The notes beneath the pieces are model-generated. The model was not told where the DNA came from. It searched no databases and was given only the letters and a program-made list of their open reading frames with translations. This document shows positions 29,758 through 38,467 of a stretch of 64,000 bases of DNA, piece after piece. The position numbers and the translations under genes were made by a program. Location: assembly GCF_036013955.1 (NCBI RefSeq), contig NZ_CP107903.1, forward strand, positions 7,254,001-7,318,000, given 5' to 3'. Within the stretch, counting starts at the first letter, position 1. Every line of letters begins with the position of its first letter. Source of the stretch: Streptomyces sp. NBC_00459 (GTDB lineage: Bacteria; Actinomycetota; Actinomycetes; Streptomycetales; Streptomycetaceae).

Positions 29758-30696
29758 GTGACACGACGAACCGACTGGGCCGAGTACGCCTACCCCGGTG
29801 CCTCGGAAGACCGGGGCGGCGGGGGCTCCGCCGGGGGCGGTGACAGCGCCTACGGAGATGCCGGGCCATACGGGGGTGGCCGCGGAACCCGTGAAGGCGA
29901 CGGGGCGCACGAGGATGACGGAGACGCCGGACCGCGGCGCGGTGAGGGTCTGCCGGGGGGCGGCCGACGTCGCGGCGGCGGTTCTCCCGGAGCCGGTGGG
30001 CGCCGTGGCGGCGGTGCCCCGAGCGGTGGGAGCGGCCCGTACGGCGAAGGCGGCTCGCGCGGTGAGGACTCACGGGGCGAGGGCTCACGCGGTGGCCGTG
30101 GTCGTCGTCGGCAGCGTGGCTTCGGCGAGTCGGGCGGCGACCCACAGGACGGAGGTTCCGTCTCCTCGTCGAGGGCCGAGAAGGCGGAGCAGCCGGCGGA
30201 TCCGGCTGAGCGGGCGCGGGCGATCTGTCTGCGCCTGCTCACCGGGACCCCGCGCACGCGGAAGCAGCTCGCGGACGCCCTGCGCAAGCGCGAGATCCCG
30301 GACGAGGCAGCCGAGGAGGTGCTGTCGCGGTTCGAGGAGGTCGGACTGATCAACGACAGCGCGTTCGCGGACGCCTGGGTCGAGTCCCGCCACCACGGCC
30401 GGGGACTGGCCCGGCGGGCACTCGTACAGGAACTGCGTACAAAGGGCGTGGACGCGACGCTCATCGACGAGGCTGTCGGGCAGCTCGACTCCGAGCAGGA
30501 GGAGACGACCGCGCGTGAACTCGTCGCCCGCAGGCTGCGTGCGACACGCGGTCTCGACCGCGACAAGCGGTTGCGACGCCTCGCGGGAATGCTCGCCCGT
30601 AAGGGCTACCCGCAGGGCATGGCCCTGCGGGTCGTACGGCAGGCCCTGGAAGAGGAGGGCGAGGACACCGAGTTCCTTGCGGACGAGGAGTTCTGA
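29758..30696 (+). CDS. recX: Regulatory protein RecX
   Basis: A 312-residue protein. The three-helix RecX repeats occupy about residues 150-310 (RLLTGTPRTRKQLADALRKR, then DSAFADAWVESR, then RRLAGMLARKGYP). The first ~140 residues are a glycine/arginine-rich low-complexity extension, roughly doubling the usual 150-190 residue length. RecX binds the RecA filament and limits its activity. The GTG start lies 6 bp after the recA stop, so expression follows recA. Confidence 0.93.
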   Translation: MTRRTDWAEYAYPGASEDRGGGGSAGGGDSAYGDAGPYGGGRGTREGDGAHEDDGDAGPRRGEGLPGGGRRRGGGSPGAGGRRGGGAPSGGSGPYGEGGSRGEDSRGEGSRGGRGRRRQRGFGESGGDPQDGGSVSSSRAEKAEQPADPAERARAICLRLLTGTPRTRKQLADALRKREIPDEAAEEVLSRFEEVGLINDSAFADAWVESRHHGRGLARRALVQELRTKGVDATLIDEAVGQLDSEQEETTARELVARRLRATRGLDRDKRLRRLAGMLARKGYPQGMALRVVRQALEEEGEDTEFLADEEF

Positions 30697-30752
30697 GCCC
30701 GGTGGTGCCGGAGGTTCGGCCGTCCCGAGAGGCAGTTGTCCGCTCGGGAGGT

Positions 30753-30776
30753 CCGTGTCCCCGGCCCTGGACACGG
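30753..30776. terminator. Hairpin between convergent recX and rhodanese genes
   Basis: CCGTGTCC and GGACACGG form an 8-bp stem with an 8-nt loop, in the 143-bp gap between convergent genes. It can serve both strands. Confidence 0.5.
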
Positions 30777-30839
30777 TGGACGCGCGGGGGCGCCGACCGC
30801 GTTCAGGGCCAGGTGGACGGTGGTCGGCGGCTTCGGGTG

Positions 30840-31241
30840 TCAGTGCGCTCGAGCCGTCACCGGAAGCCCCGCCGCCCGCCACGCCTGGAATCCGCCGACC
30901 AGGTCGGTCGCCCGGTGCAGCCCCAACCGGTGCAGGGACACGGCCGCGAGGCTCGACGCGTATCCCTCGTTGCAGATGACCACGATCCGTAGGTCGTGGC
31001 CGGTCGCCTGAGGCAGGCGATGGCTGCCCCGAGGGTCGAGGCGCCACTCCAGTTCGTTGCGCTCGACCACGAGTGCGCCGGGGATCAGGCCGTCGCGCTC
31101 GCGCAGGGCCGAGTACCGGATGTCCACCAGCAGCGCTTCGCCCGCCTGCGCGGCCCTGTATGTCTCCTGTGTCTCCACGCGCGCGTAGGTCTCGCGCACG
31201 CGGTCCAGCAACTCGTCGATTCCGACCGGCTGTTCGCTCAC
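30840..31241 (-). CDS. Rhodanese-like sulfurtransferase
   Basis: A 133-residue single rhodanese domain. The active-site cysteine is C90 in VVICNEGYAS, with the CDC25-type upstream LLVDIRYSALRERDGLIPGA and the terminal VGGFQAWRAAGLPV. The loop CNEGYAS fits a sulfane-sulfur carrier. The GTG start overlaps the cysteine dioxygenase stop by 4 nt (GTGA), so the two are translated together. It probably receives or detoxifies sulfur released during cysteine catabolism; that is inference from the pairing. Confidence 0.9.
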   Translation of the reverse strand: MSEQPVGIDELLDRVRETYARVETQETYRAAQAGEALLVDIRYSALRERDGLIPGALVVERNELEWRLDPRGSHRLPQATGHDLRIVVICNEGYASSLAAVSLHRLGLHRATDLVGGFQAWRAAGLPVTARAH

Positions 31242-31783
31242 TGCCAGTCCTGCGGGCGCTCGACGTGCTCCAGCCGCAGCACCTGTCCCGTACGGCTGTA
31301 GCGGCGGATCTGGGGCAGCGGCGGATAGTAGGCGTGGACCGAGATCGCGTGCCGGTCGAGGGACTCGTTGAGGACCTCGTGCACATGGTGGTGGCCGAAG
31401 CCCCGGCCCTGGCCGGCCGCCAGTCGCCGCTCCCGGTCGACACCCTCGGTGAGTTCCAGGGTCTTCCAGCCGTCGGTGGGCAGCCGGGCGGCGAGCGAGT
31501 TCTCCTTGAGCTCGCCGGCCGCGGTGAGGAAGGCGCCGACCGAGTCGGCGTGGTCGTGCCAGCCGGTGCCGGTGCCGGGCGGCCAGCCGATCAGCCAGGC
31601 CTCGCTGCCGCCGGGGCCTTCGAGGCGCACCCAGGTGCGGCCCTCGGGGTCGAGCGGCAGGGATGCGATCAGCTCGGCGTCGGCGGCCGTACGTCGTACG
31701 AAGTCGAGCAGGTCCGCCTGCGTCGGGGTCTTGGGAGTTCCTGGGACCTGGGCGGGTGCGGATACGGAGGGTGACACGGACAC
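31238..31783 (-). CDS. Cysteine dioxygenase family protein
   Basis: A 181-residue cupin that oxidises cysteine (or another thiol) to the sulfinate with Fe(II) and O2. Metal ligands are likely H76 and H78 (WHDHADSVGAF) and a histidine of HHHVH at 131-135. GTG 31783 is chosen because AGGACGG lies upstream; the longer frame upstream collides with a separate leader peptide. Its stop overlaps the rhodanese start. Regulation by cysteine supply is suggested by the Cys-rich mini-ORF 80 nt upstream. Related thiol dioxygenases (mercaptopropionate, cysteamine) cannot be excluded. Confidence 0.88.
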   Translation of the reverse strand: MSVSPSVSAPAQVPGTPKTPTQADLLDFVRRTAADAELIASLPLDPEGRTWVRLEGPGGSEAWLIGWPPGTGTGWHDHADSVGAFLTAAGELKENSLAARLPTDGWKTLELTEGVDRERRLAAGQGRGFGHHHVHEVLNESLDRHAISVHAYYPPLPQIRRYSRTGQVLRLEHVERPQDWQ

Positions 31784-31862
31784 GGGTACCGTCCTGGTGA
31801 ACGTTCGCGGGGAGCGCGCGGCGGCGCGGAAGAGCGGTGCGCGCGGGAAAAGGGATGCGAAT

Positions 31863-31910
31863 TCAGCAGGACGGACGACACACGCAGCCCGCATAGCGGA
31901 CGAGGTCCAT
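31863..31910 (-). CDS. Cysteine-rich leader peptide MDLVRYAGCVCRPSC
   Basis: A 15-codon ORF with three cysteines (positions 9, 11, 15) lies upstream of cysteine dioxygenase on the same strand. A strong ribosome site GGAGGG is 5 nt before its ATG, better than that of the dioxygenase itself. The stop is 79 nt from the dioxygenase start. That spacer contains a GC-rich inverted repeat (GCGCGC at 31814-31819 and 31839-31844) that could form an attenuator or mask the dioxygenase ribosome site. Cys-rich leader peptides before sulfur genes are known in actinobacteria; a role in cysteine-dependent control here is inferred. Confidence 0.75.
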   Translation of the reverse strand: MDLVRYAGCVCRPSC

Positions 31911-32054
31911 ATGGACCCTCCGCCACAGGCGTACATCGGTGTCGGCGTCGGTCACGCTCCGGAGTACAGCATGACGGTGCTGACCGGTCAACTCGTTGTC
32001 ACCATGTGGACGCACTCCGACGAGAGGGGCGGAGGGCACGGACGGAGGCAGGTG

Positions 32055-33785
32055 TCAGCGCGTGCCCGCCGCGGCTTCGGCGTTCGCCTTCGCGTTCGAC
32101 TCGTCGGCCCTTCCCGTCCCGTCGGCCTTGTTGTCCGTCCTGTCCTGCGGGGGTCCGCCGAGCGTCGCCTCGGCCGCCGCGTACAGGTCGGCCGGGCGTA
32201 CGCCGCTCAACGCCGTGACCAGGTGCCCGTCCGGGCGGACCAGAAGCACGGTGTGGGCGGCGGCGCCCGGATAGCTCTCCGTGACCAGCAGCTCGGCGGG
32301 GTGCGGAAGCGCGGCCACCGCGGCCGCCAGCCGGGGCATGATCCCGGCGCCCACCCAGTGCTTGCGCTCCCACACACCCGTGCCCGGCGCGACCAGCAGC
32401 ACCAGCAGCGCACCGCGGCCCAGCCGCTCTCTCAGCCGCACGAAGGAACCGTCCTCTGCGGTGACCTGTACGTCCGTCACCTGTGCGCCGGGCGGGGTGT
32501 CGACCGAGATCTCCGCCTCGATGTGCTGGGGCGCCAGCGGCGAACGGCCGTACGATGCCGGCTCGCCCAGGATGCCGCGCCCCAGGTGACCGTCCGTGAG
32601 CAGCGAGTCGTGTCCGCGGGCCGACCCGGGGACGTACGACCGCAGCCCCGCACCGCCGCGCAGCAGCGGCAGTGCCTGGTCGGCTGCGCGCAGCCGGGCG
32701 GAGACGGCCGCGCGCCGCTCGGACTGATAGCTGTCCAGCAGCGCCTCGTGCGGGCCGTGGTGCCAGGCGAGGGCCAGTTTCCAGGCCAGGTTGTCGGCGT
32801 CCCGCAGTCCTTCGTCCAGCCCCTGGGTGCCGAGTGCGCCGAGCAGGTGCGCGGCGTCCCCGGCGAGGAAGACCCGGCCGGCCCGCCAGCGCCGGGCGAG
32901 CCGGTGATGGACGATGTGGACGCCCGTGTCGAGCAGGTCGTACGGCGGTGTCGGGCCGCCGTTCCAGCCCGCGAGGGTCTCCCGGATCCGGGTCACGAGA
33001 AGCTCGGGCGTGACCAGGTCCTTGCCGGGCGGCATCAGCCAGTCCAGGCGCCACACACCGTCGGGGAGCGGGCGGGCGATGATCTCCCCGGCCGAGGGCC
33101 CCGACGTCCGCCACGGCGGCATCCGGTGCAACAACGCCTCACCGGGCCACGGAAGTTCCGTACGCAGCGCGGCCACGGCGTGGCGTTCCACGGCCGTACG
33201 TCCGGGGAAGCGGATGTCCTGGAGTTTGCGCACGGTGGAGCGCGGGCCGTCGCAGCCGACCAGGTAACTGCCGCGCCACCAGGTGCCGCCCGGGCCTCGG
33301 GTGTGTGCCGTGACTCCGGACGGCTCCTGCTCGACGGAGTCGAGGCGGCTGTTGACGGCGACCTTGACGAGCCGCTCGTGCGCGATGGCGGTGCGCAGGG
33401 CGCCGGTCAGTACGTGCTGGGCGATGTGCAGGGGGATGCCGGTGTCCGTGACGGGTTCCGGCCCGAGCCCCGACCCGAGCCCTGACGGGAGTGAGTCGGT
33501 CGGCCCGTCCAAGTCCTCGGTGCCGAAAGAAATCCGACGCATCACCTGCTTGCGCCGCATCGACCGCCATCCGGCCCAGTGGAAACCGGCGTCGGCGATC
33601 GGCACACCGGTCAACCGCTCCAGCAGGGCGGCAGTGTCCTCGCGCAGCACGACCGTGCGCGCGGGACGTTGGTCGTCCTTGCCCGGCCCCTCGTCGAGGA
33701 CGACCGAGGGGACGTCCTGGCGCGCCAGCGCAAGCGCCAGCGTGAGCCCGACCGGCCCCGCTCCGACGATGATCACCGGGTCCAT
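32055..33785 (-). CDS. FAD-dependent aromatic-type monooxygenase
   Basis: A 576-residue class A flavin monooxygenase (PheA/TfdB/MhpA family). The Rossmann motif GAGPVGLTLALALA is at residues 7-20, the DG motif in GCDGPRSTVRK, and the second FAD motif FLAGDAAHLLGALGTQGLDEG. A thioredoxin-like C-terminal domain follows (about 430-540; GALLVLLVAPGTG), as in phenol hydroxylase types. The last ~30 residues are low complexity. Substrate is unknown; no aromatic catabolic operon is nearby. ATG 33785 gives the family N-terminus directly. Confidence 0.88.
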   Translation of the reverse strand: MDPVIIVGAGPVGLTLALALARQDVPSVVLDEGPGKDDQRPARTVVLREDTAALLERLTGVPIADAGFHWAGWRSMRRKQVMRRISFGTEDLDGPTDSLPSGLGSGLGPEPVTDTGIPLHIAQHVLTGALRTAIAHERLVKVAVNSRLDSVEQEPSGVTAHTRGPGGTWWRGSYLVGCDGPRSTVRKLQDIRFPGRTAVERHAVAALRTELPWPGEALLHRMPPWRTSGPSAGEIIARPLPDGVWRLDWLMPPGKDLVTPELLVTRIRETLAGWNGGPTPPYDLLDTGVHIVHHRLARRWRAGRVFLAGDAAHLLGALGTQGLDEGLRDADNLAWKLALAWHHGPHEALLDSYQSERRAAVSARLRAADQALPLLRGGAGLRSYVPGSARGHDSLLTDGHLGRGILGEPASYGRSPLAPQHIEAEISVDTPPGAQVTDVQVTAEDGSFVRLRERLGRGALLVLLVAPGTGVWERKHWVGAGIMPRLAAAVAALPHPAELLVTESYPGAAAHTVLLVRPDGHLVTALSGVRPADLYAAAEATLGGPPQDRTDNKADGTGRADESNAKANAEAAAGTR

Positions 33786-33981
33786 GGCGCGGCGCCCCCT
33801 GCCCAGAGCGACGTCTTCATCGACACAAGTGAACAGGAAGTTGGAGCGGGGTGCACGATCACAAAACGTATGCAACAGACTCCGCGCCACCCGGTCAAGC
33901 TGGACGCACCACAGGCGCCCACCTCGACGCACTCGACGTTTCCCCAGGTGCGGCATGTGTACCCGGCGTCGGCGGCGAACG

Positions 33982-34015
33982 ACGGAGGCAGTGGCGAACG
34001 CGCCACTGCCTCCGT
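33982..34015 (-). terminator. Strong hairpin terminator downstream of gluD
   Basis: A perfect 15-bp stem (ACGGAGGCAGTGGCG with its complement) and 4-nt loop lie about 50 bp after the gluD stop on the minus strand. There is no T-run. The rest of the 278-bp gap (33786-34063) holds the monooxygenase promoter region and no gene. Confidence 0.75.
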
Positions 34016-34063
34016 GCCGGTCACACCACTGCCTCCGGGCAGGCCATACGAGTTGAGCGTCCG

Positions 34064-34948
34064 TCAGATGCTGCCACCCGCACCGGCAGCCTCAGTGCCG
34101 CCCACCGCCGCCGCTCCGAGCACCACACCGGTCGACTTCTTGCCGCGCCGCAGTTTGCCCTCCAGCCAGCTTGCGAAGGTGGTGATCAGGAAGTTGATCA
34201 CGATGAAGATGGCCGCCACCACGATGAAGCTCGGGATCACGTTGGCGTAGTTGGCGGCGAGCGTGCTGCGCGCGTTGAGGAGCTCGGTGAAATTGAGCAT
34301 GACGCCGCCCAGCGCGGTGTCCTTCACGATGACGACGAGCTGACTGACGATCGCCGGCAACATGACGGTGACGGCCTGCGGGAGCAGGACGTTCGTCATC
34401 GTCTGGCCCTTGCGCAGACCGACCGCGAGGGCGGCCTCCGTCTGTCCCTTGGGGAGGGACAGGATGCCCGCTCGTACGATCTCCGCGAGCACCGAGGCGT
34501 TGTAGAGCACCAGCCCGGTGACGACCGCGTAGAGGGGTCGGGACTCACTGCTGATGTCCGTGGAGCTGACGTAGAACGCGGCGGCGAACAGCATGAGCAG
34601 CAGCACCGGAATGGACCGGAAGAACTCGACCACCGCACCGGTGGGAACCCGTACCCACCGGTGGTCGGACAGCCGGGCGATACCCAGGAGCGCACCCAGG
34701 GGAAGGGCGATCACCATGGAGAGCGCCGCGGCCTTCATGGTGTTGGCGAGGCCGGGCAGCAGATAGGTCGTCCACGCCTGTGACGTGGTGAACGGCTCCC
34801 ACAGGGCCCACTTCAGCTGCCCCTTGTCGTCCATCGTCCGCCAGATCCACCACAGGAACAGGGCGAGCAGGACGAAGAAGACGATCGTGAGGACCACGTT
34901 GCGCTGTTTGGCGCGGGGGCCCGGCGTGTCGTAGAGGACGGAGGTCAT
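34064..34948 (-). CDS. gluD: Glutamate ABC transporter permease GluD
   Basis: A 294-residue permease with an N-terminal helix (VVLTIVFFVLLALFLWWIW) and about five further membrane segments. The His/Glu/Gln-type permease signature includes TMKAAALSMVIALPLGALLG and the EAA loop AEIVRAGILSLPKGQTEAALAVGL. It forms the channel with GluC. The ATG overlaps the gluC stop. It is the last gene of the gluABCD operon, whose product imports glutamate in actinobacteria. Confidence 0.92.
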   Translation of the reverse strand: MTSVLYDTPGPRAKQRNVVLTIVFFVLLALFLWWIWRTMDDKGQLKWALWEPFTTSQAWTTYLLPGLANTMKAAALSMVIALPLGALLGIARLSDHRWVRVPTGAVVEFFRSIPVLLLMLFAAAFYVSSTDISSESRPLYAVVTGLVLYNASVLAEIVRAGILSLPKGQTEAALAVGLRKGQTMTNVLLPQAVTVMLPAIVSQLVVIVKDTALGGVMLNFTELLNARSTLAANYANVIPSFIVVAAIFIVINFLITTFASWLEGKLRRGKKSTGVVLGAAAVGGTEAAGAGGSI

Positions 34949-35613
34949 CGCTTCACCGCCAGTCGCTTGCTCAGCCAGCCGAGGGCGAGCCCGGTGGGCA
35001 GGGTCAGTACCACGAACCCGAAGGCGAAGACCGCGCCGATGAGCAGCAACTGAGCCTCGTTCTCGATCATCGTCTTCATCAGACTCGCGGCTTCGGCGAC
35101 GCCGATCGCAGCCGCCACGGTGGTGTTCTTGGTCAGCGCGATCAGTACATTTGCCAGCGGGCCGATGACCGACCGGAACGCCTGCGGCAGCACGACGAGA
35201 CCCAGCACCTGGCTGAAGCTCAGCCCGATGGCGCGGGCCGCCTCGGCCTGCCCCGGGGGCACGGTGTTGATGCCGGAGCGCAGTGCCTCGCAGACGAAGG
35301 CCGCGGTGTAGGCGGTGAGGCCGAGCACCGCCAGCCGGAAGCCCTGGAGCGGAAAGTCGTCGGATGCGCCCATCGTCACGCCGAAGATGTCGGCAAGGCC
35401 GAGTGAGGTGAAGACGATGATGACCGTCAGCGGGATGTTGCGGACGATGTTCACGTAGGCGGTGCCGAACCCGCGCATGAGCGGAACCGGGCTGACCCGC
35501 ATGGCGGCCAGCAGTGTGCCCCAGACCAGGGAGCCGAGGGCGGAGAGGGCGGTGAGTTTCACCGTCATCCAGAACGCCCCGAGGACGTCGTAACCATCAA
35601 GAAAGTCGAACAC
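34945..35613 (-). CDS. gluC: Glutamate ABC transporter permease GluC
   Basis: A 222-residue permease with about five membrane segments. The EAA loop is CEALRSGINTVPPGQAEAARAIGL and the TVKLTALSALGSLVWGTLLA segment starts the permease fold. GTG 35613 is chosen because the fold begins at once (FDFLDGYDVLGAFWMT) with GCGGGGAT upstream; the open frame further upstream is only the shadow of gluB. Translationally coupled to gluD by ATGA. Confidence 0.92.
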   Translation of the reverse strand: MFDFLDGYDVLGAFWMTVKLTALSALGSLVWGTLLAAMRVSPVPLMRGFGTAYVNIVRNIPLTVIIVFTSLGLADIFGVTMGASDDFPLQGFRLAVLGLTAYTAAFVCEALRSGINTVPPGQAEAARAIGLSFSQVLGLVVLPQAFRSVIGPLANVLIALTKNTTVAAAIGVAEAASLMKTMIENEAQLLLIGAVFAFGFVVLTLPTGLALGWLSKRLAVKR

Positions 35614-35717
35614 GATCCCCGCGCTTCCGGGTGTGAGGCGTATGTGGCGTGCGTGGCAGACGCGGTGCGCCGCTGCCCTGATCGCGGTGGGCGGCGGCGC
35701 ACCTGCGCAACCCTGGG

Positions 35718-36557
35718 TTAGCTGACGATGTCGCCGATCTTCGGAGCCGGCTCGTTCTTGTAGCCGGCCGGACCGAAGTTGTCCTTGACCGCGGTGTCCC
35801 AGGCGCCGTCGCTGACCATCTTCTCCAGCGCCGTGTTGATCTTGTTCACGGTCGCGGTGTCGCCCTTCTTGACGCCGATGCCGTAGTTCTCGTTGCTCAG
35901 CTTGAGGCCCGCCAGCTTGAACTGACCCTCGTACTTGTCCTGGGCGGCGAAGCCCGCGAGGATCGAGTCGTCCGTGGTCACCGCGTCGACGGCACCGCTC
36001 TGCAGGGCGGCGATGCACTCCGAGTAGCCCGAGTTCTCACGCAGGTTGGCCTTCGGAGCGATCGTGTCCTTGATGTTCTGGGCCGAGGTGGAGCCGGTCA
36101 CGGAACAGAGGTTCTTGCCGTTGAGGTCCGTGCCCTTGGCGATGTTGGAGTCTGCCTTGACGAGCAGGTCCTGGTGGGCGAGCAGGTACGGGCCGGCGAA
36201 GTCGACCTTCGCCTTGCGCTTGTCGTTGATCGAGTACGAGGCCGCGATGAACTTCACGTCACCGCGGGCGAGGGCGGTCTCGCGGTCGGCGCTCTTGGTC
36301 TCGACCCACTCGATCTTGTCGGGCTCGTAGCCGAGCTGCTTGGCCACGTACGTCGCCACGTCCACGTCGAAGCCGGAGAAGGAGCCGTCGGGCTCCTTCA
36401 GGCCGATGCCGGGCTGGTCGAACTTGATGCCGACCTTGATCTTGTCGCCGCCGCCGGAGCCGGTGTCGCCCTTGTCGTCGTCGCCTCCACATGCCGTCGC
36501 CGTGAGGGCGAGGACAAGAGCTGCGGCGGTCGCGGCGGTGACCTTGCGGAGCTTCAT
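35718..36557 (-). CDS. gluB: Glutamate-binding lipoprotein GluB
   Basis: A 279-residue family 3 solute-binding protein. The signal peptide ends in the lipobox LTATAC, predicting lipidation of the cysteine at about residue 24. The mature protein has the SBP_bac_3 pattern (GFDVDVATYVAKQLGY, FIAASYSINDKRK, and NYGIGVKKGD). ATG 36557 is favoured over 36566 because AAAGGA sits 8 nt ahead of it. It delivers glutamate to GluC-GluD. It is 147 bp downstream of gluA, which may allow separate regulation of the binding protein level. Confidence 0.94.
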   Translation of the reverse strand: MKLRKVTAATAAALVLALTATACGGDDDKGDTGSGGGDKIKVGIKFDQPGIGLKEPDGSFSGFDVDVATYVAKQLGYEPDKIEWVETKSADRETALARGDVKFIAASYSINDKRKAKVDFAGPYLLAHQDLLVKADSNIAKGTDLNGKNLCSVTGSTSAQNIKDTIAPKANLRENSGYSECIAALQSGAVDAVTTDDSILAGFAAQDKYEGQFKLAGLKLSNENYGIGVKKGDTATVNKINTALEKMVSDGAWDTAVKDNFGPAGYKNEPAPKIGDIVS

Positions 36558-36704
36558 GGTGAACATCCTTTGAGTGGTGAAGTGAATACGGGCCGTAACG
36601 AGCGGATGCCGCAGTTCGTCTGTGGTCGGGAAACCGCTCAGGAGGCGGATTCCTTCACTGCTGCGGGAGGCGTCGAGAGAAGTGCTGCAGGAAGTGCTGT
36701 GGGA

Positions 36705-37481
36705 TCAGTGGTGCAGGATCTTGGACAGGAAGTCCTTCGCGCGGTCGCTGCGCGGGTTGCTGAAGAACTGGTCCGGCACAGCCTCTTCGACGATGCGGCC
36801 GTCCGCCATGAACACCACTCGGTTCGCAGCCGAACGGGCGAACCCCATTTCGTGGGTGACGACGATCATGGTCATGCCCTCGCGGGCGAGCTGCTGCATG
36901 ACCTCCAGGACCTCGTTGATCATCTCGGGGTCGAGCGCCGACGTCGGCTCGTCGAAGAGCATGACCTTGGGGTCCATGGCCAGGGCGCGGGCGATGGCGA
37001 CACGCTGCTGCTGGCCGCCGGACAGCTGGGCGGGGTACTTGTCCGCCTGCGTGGCCACGCCCACCCGGTCGAGCAGGGCGCGGGCCTTCTCCTCGGCCAC
37101 CTTCTTGTCGGCCTTGCGGACCTTGATCTGGCCCAGCATCACGTTCTCGAGCACCGTCTTGTGCGCGAAGAGATTGAAGGACTGGAAGACCATGCCGACG
37201 TCGGCCCGCAGCCGGGCCAGCGCCTTGCCCTCCTGGGGCAGCGGCTTGCCGTCGATCGAGATGTCTCCCGAGTCGATGGTCTCCAGACGGTTGATGGCGC
37301 GGCACAGGGTGGACTTACCGGACCCGGAGGGTCCGATGACCACGACCACCTCGCCGCGGGTGATGGTCAGGTCGATGTCCTGGAGAACATGCAACGCGCC
37401 AAAGTGCTTGTTGACGCTCTTCAGGACGACCAGATCGCCGGTCACGGGCACGTCGTCCTTGGCCACCGATACTTCGGTCAT
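36705..37481 (-). CDS. gluA: Glutamate ABC transporter ATP-binding protein GluA
   Basis: A 258-residue ATPase. Walker A is GPSGSGKST at 50-58, ABC signature LSGGQQQR, Walker B VMLFDEPTSALDP and H-loop VVTHEMGFAR. It is the first gene of the minus-strand operon gluA-B-C-D and is divergent from gluR, so the region 37482-37771 carries both promoters. Confidence 0.95.
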   Translation of the reverse strand: MTEVSVAKDDVPVTGDLVVLKSVNKHFGALHVLQDIDLTITRGEVVVVIGPSGSGKSTLCRAINRLETIDSGDISIDGKPLPQEGKALARLRADVGMVFQSFNLFAHKTVLENVMLGQIKVRKADKKVAEEKARALLDRVGVATQADKYPAQLSGGQQQRVAIARALAMDPKVMLFDEPTSALDPEMINEVLEVMQQLAREGMTMIVVTHEMGFARSAANRVVFMADGRIVEEAVPDQFFSNPRSDRAKDFLSKILHH

Positions 37482-37616
37482 CGCTTACTGGCTCCGTCCA
37501 CCTCGGTTTCGGAGGACAGTAGTGACCCCGTGAGACCAGCGTCACCACATCTGAGGGGAACTTGAGCATAACGATCCGATGTCAGGTCAACACGCTTTGT
37601 AGCACCCCCCGAAAGA

Positions 37617-37718
37617 GGTGTACCGGCTGGATAACGGAAGTGTTCCGCGGCCGGAACCAGGCACGCGTGTGCGTGTGTCCACATGGTGTACTCCGCTGGG
37701 GCACGGCATGTGGTGTAC
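37617..37718. promoter_or_regulatory. Three GGTGTAC repeats in the gluA/gluR divergent region
   Basis: GGTGTAC occurs at 37617-37623, 37685-37691 and 37712-37718, all in the same orientation, within the 290-bp gap between gluA and gluR. Flanks of the last two are similar (ACATGGTGTACT and ATGTGGTGTACA). Direct repeats are typical for OmpR-family regulators such as GluR. Their use as GluR sites is inference. Confidence 0.45.
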
Positions 37719-37771
37719 AAGTCGAAACGGCACGGTCGGCGAACCGAAGCCCATGAACCGAAAGGGTCGCG

Positions 37772-38458
37772 ATGAGACTGCTCCTCGTCGAGGACGACAA
37801 CCACGTCGCCGCCGCGCTCTCCGCGGTCCTGGCGCGGCACGGCTTCGCCGTCACACACGCCCGCAGCGGCGAGGAGGCCCTCCAGGCGCTCGTCCCGGAA
37901 GGCAACGGCTTCGGCGTGGTGCTGCTCGACCTGGGCCTGCCCGACCAGGACGGGTACGAGGTGTGCGGCAAGATCCGCAAGCGCACCAACACCCCCGTCA
38001 TCATGGTCACCGCGCGCTCCGACATCCGCTCCCGCATCCACGGTCTCAACCTCGGAGCCGACGACTACGTGGTCAAGCCGTACGACACAGGGGAGTTGCT
38101 CGCCCGGATCCATGCCGTCAGCCGACGCAGTGTCCACGAGGACGCCGCCGAGGCCGGTGAGAACGCGCTGCTCCTGGGATCGCTGCGGATCGAACTGTCC
38201 ACCCGGCAGGTCCTCGTGGACGGTTCCGTGGTCCAACTGACCCGCAAGGAGTTCGATCTGCTCGCCCTCCTCGCGCAGCGTCCCGGAGTGGTGTTCCGCC
38301 GTGAACAGATCATCAGCGAGGTCTGGCGCACCAGCTGGGAAGGGACCGGCCGCACCCTGGAGGTGCATGTCGCGTCCCTGCGCGCCAAGTTGAGCATGCC
38401 GGCGCTGATCGAGACCGTCCGCGGCGTGGGCTATCGGCTCGTCGCCCCGGCGCAGTAG
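37772..38458 (+). CDS. gluR: OmpR-family response regulator GluR
   Basis: A 228-residue regulator. The receiver has acidic residues E7-D8-D9 and phospho-acceptor D53 in LLDLGLPDQDGYE. The conserved Lys lies in YVVKPYDTGELLAR. A winged-helix DNA-binding domain occupies about residues 130-225 (LTRKEFDLLALLAQRPGVVF and GRTLEVHVASLRAKL). It precedes gluK by 9 bp. The pair adjacent to gluABCD is described in S. coelicolor as the glutamate-sensing GluR-GluK system. Confidence 0.93.
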   Translation: MRLLLVEDDNHVAAALSAVLARHGFAVTHARSGEEALQALVPEGNGFGVVLLDLGLPDQDGYEVCGKIRKRTNTPVIMVTARSDIRSRIHGLNLGADDYVVKPYDTGELLARIHAVSRRSVHEDAAEAGENALLLGSLRIELSTRQVLVDGSVVQLTRKEFDLLALLAQRPGVVFRREQIISEVWRTSWEGTGRTLEVHVASLRAKLSMPALIETVRGVGYRLVAPAQ

Positions 38459-38467
38459 CGGGGACTG

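Noticed and set aside
31784..31936. Longer cysteine dioxygenase starting at 31936
   Set aside because: The extra 51 residues have no similarity to the family, and the same DNA encodes a leader peptide with a strong ribosome site in another frame.
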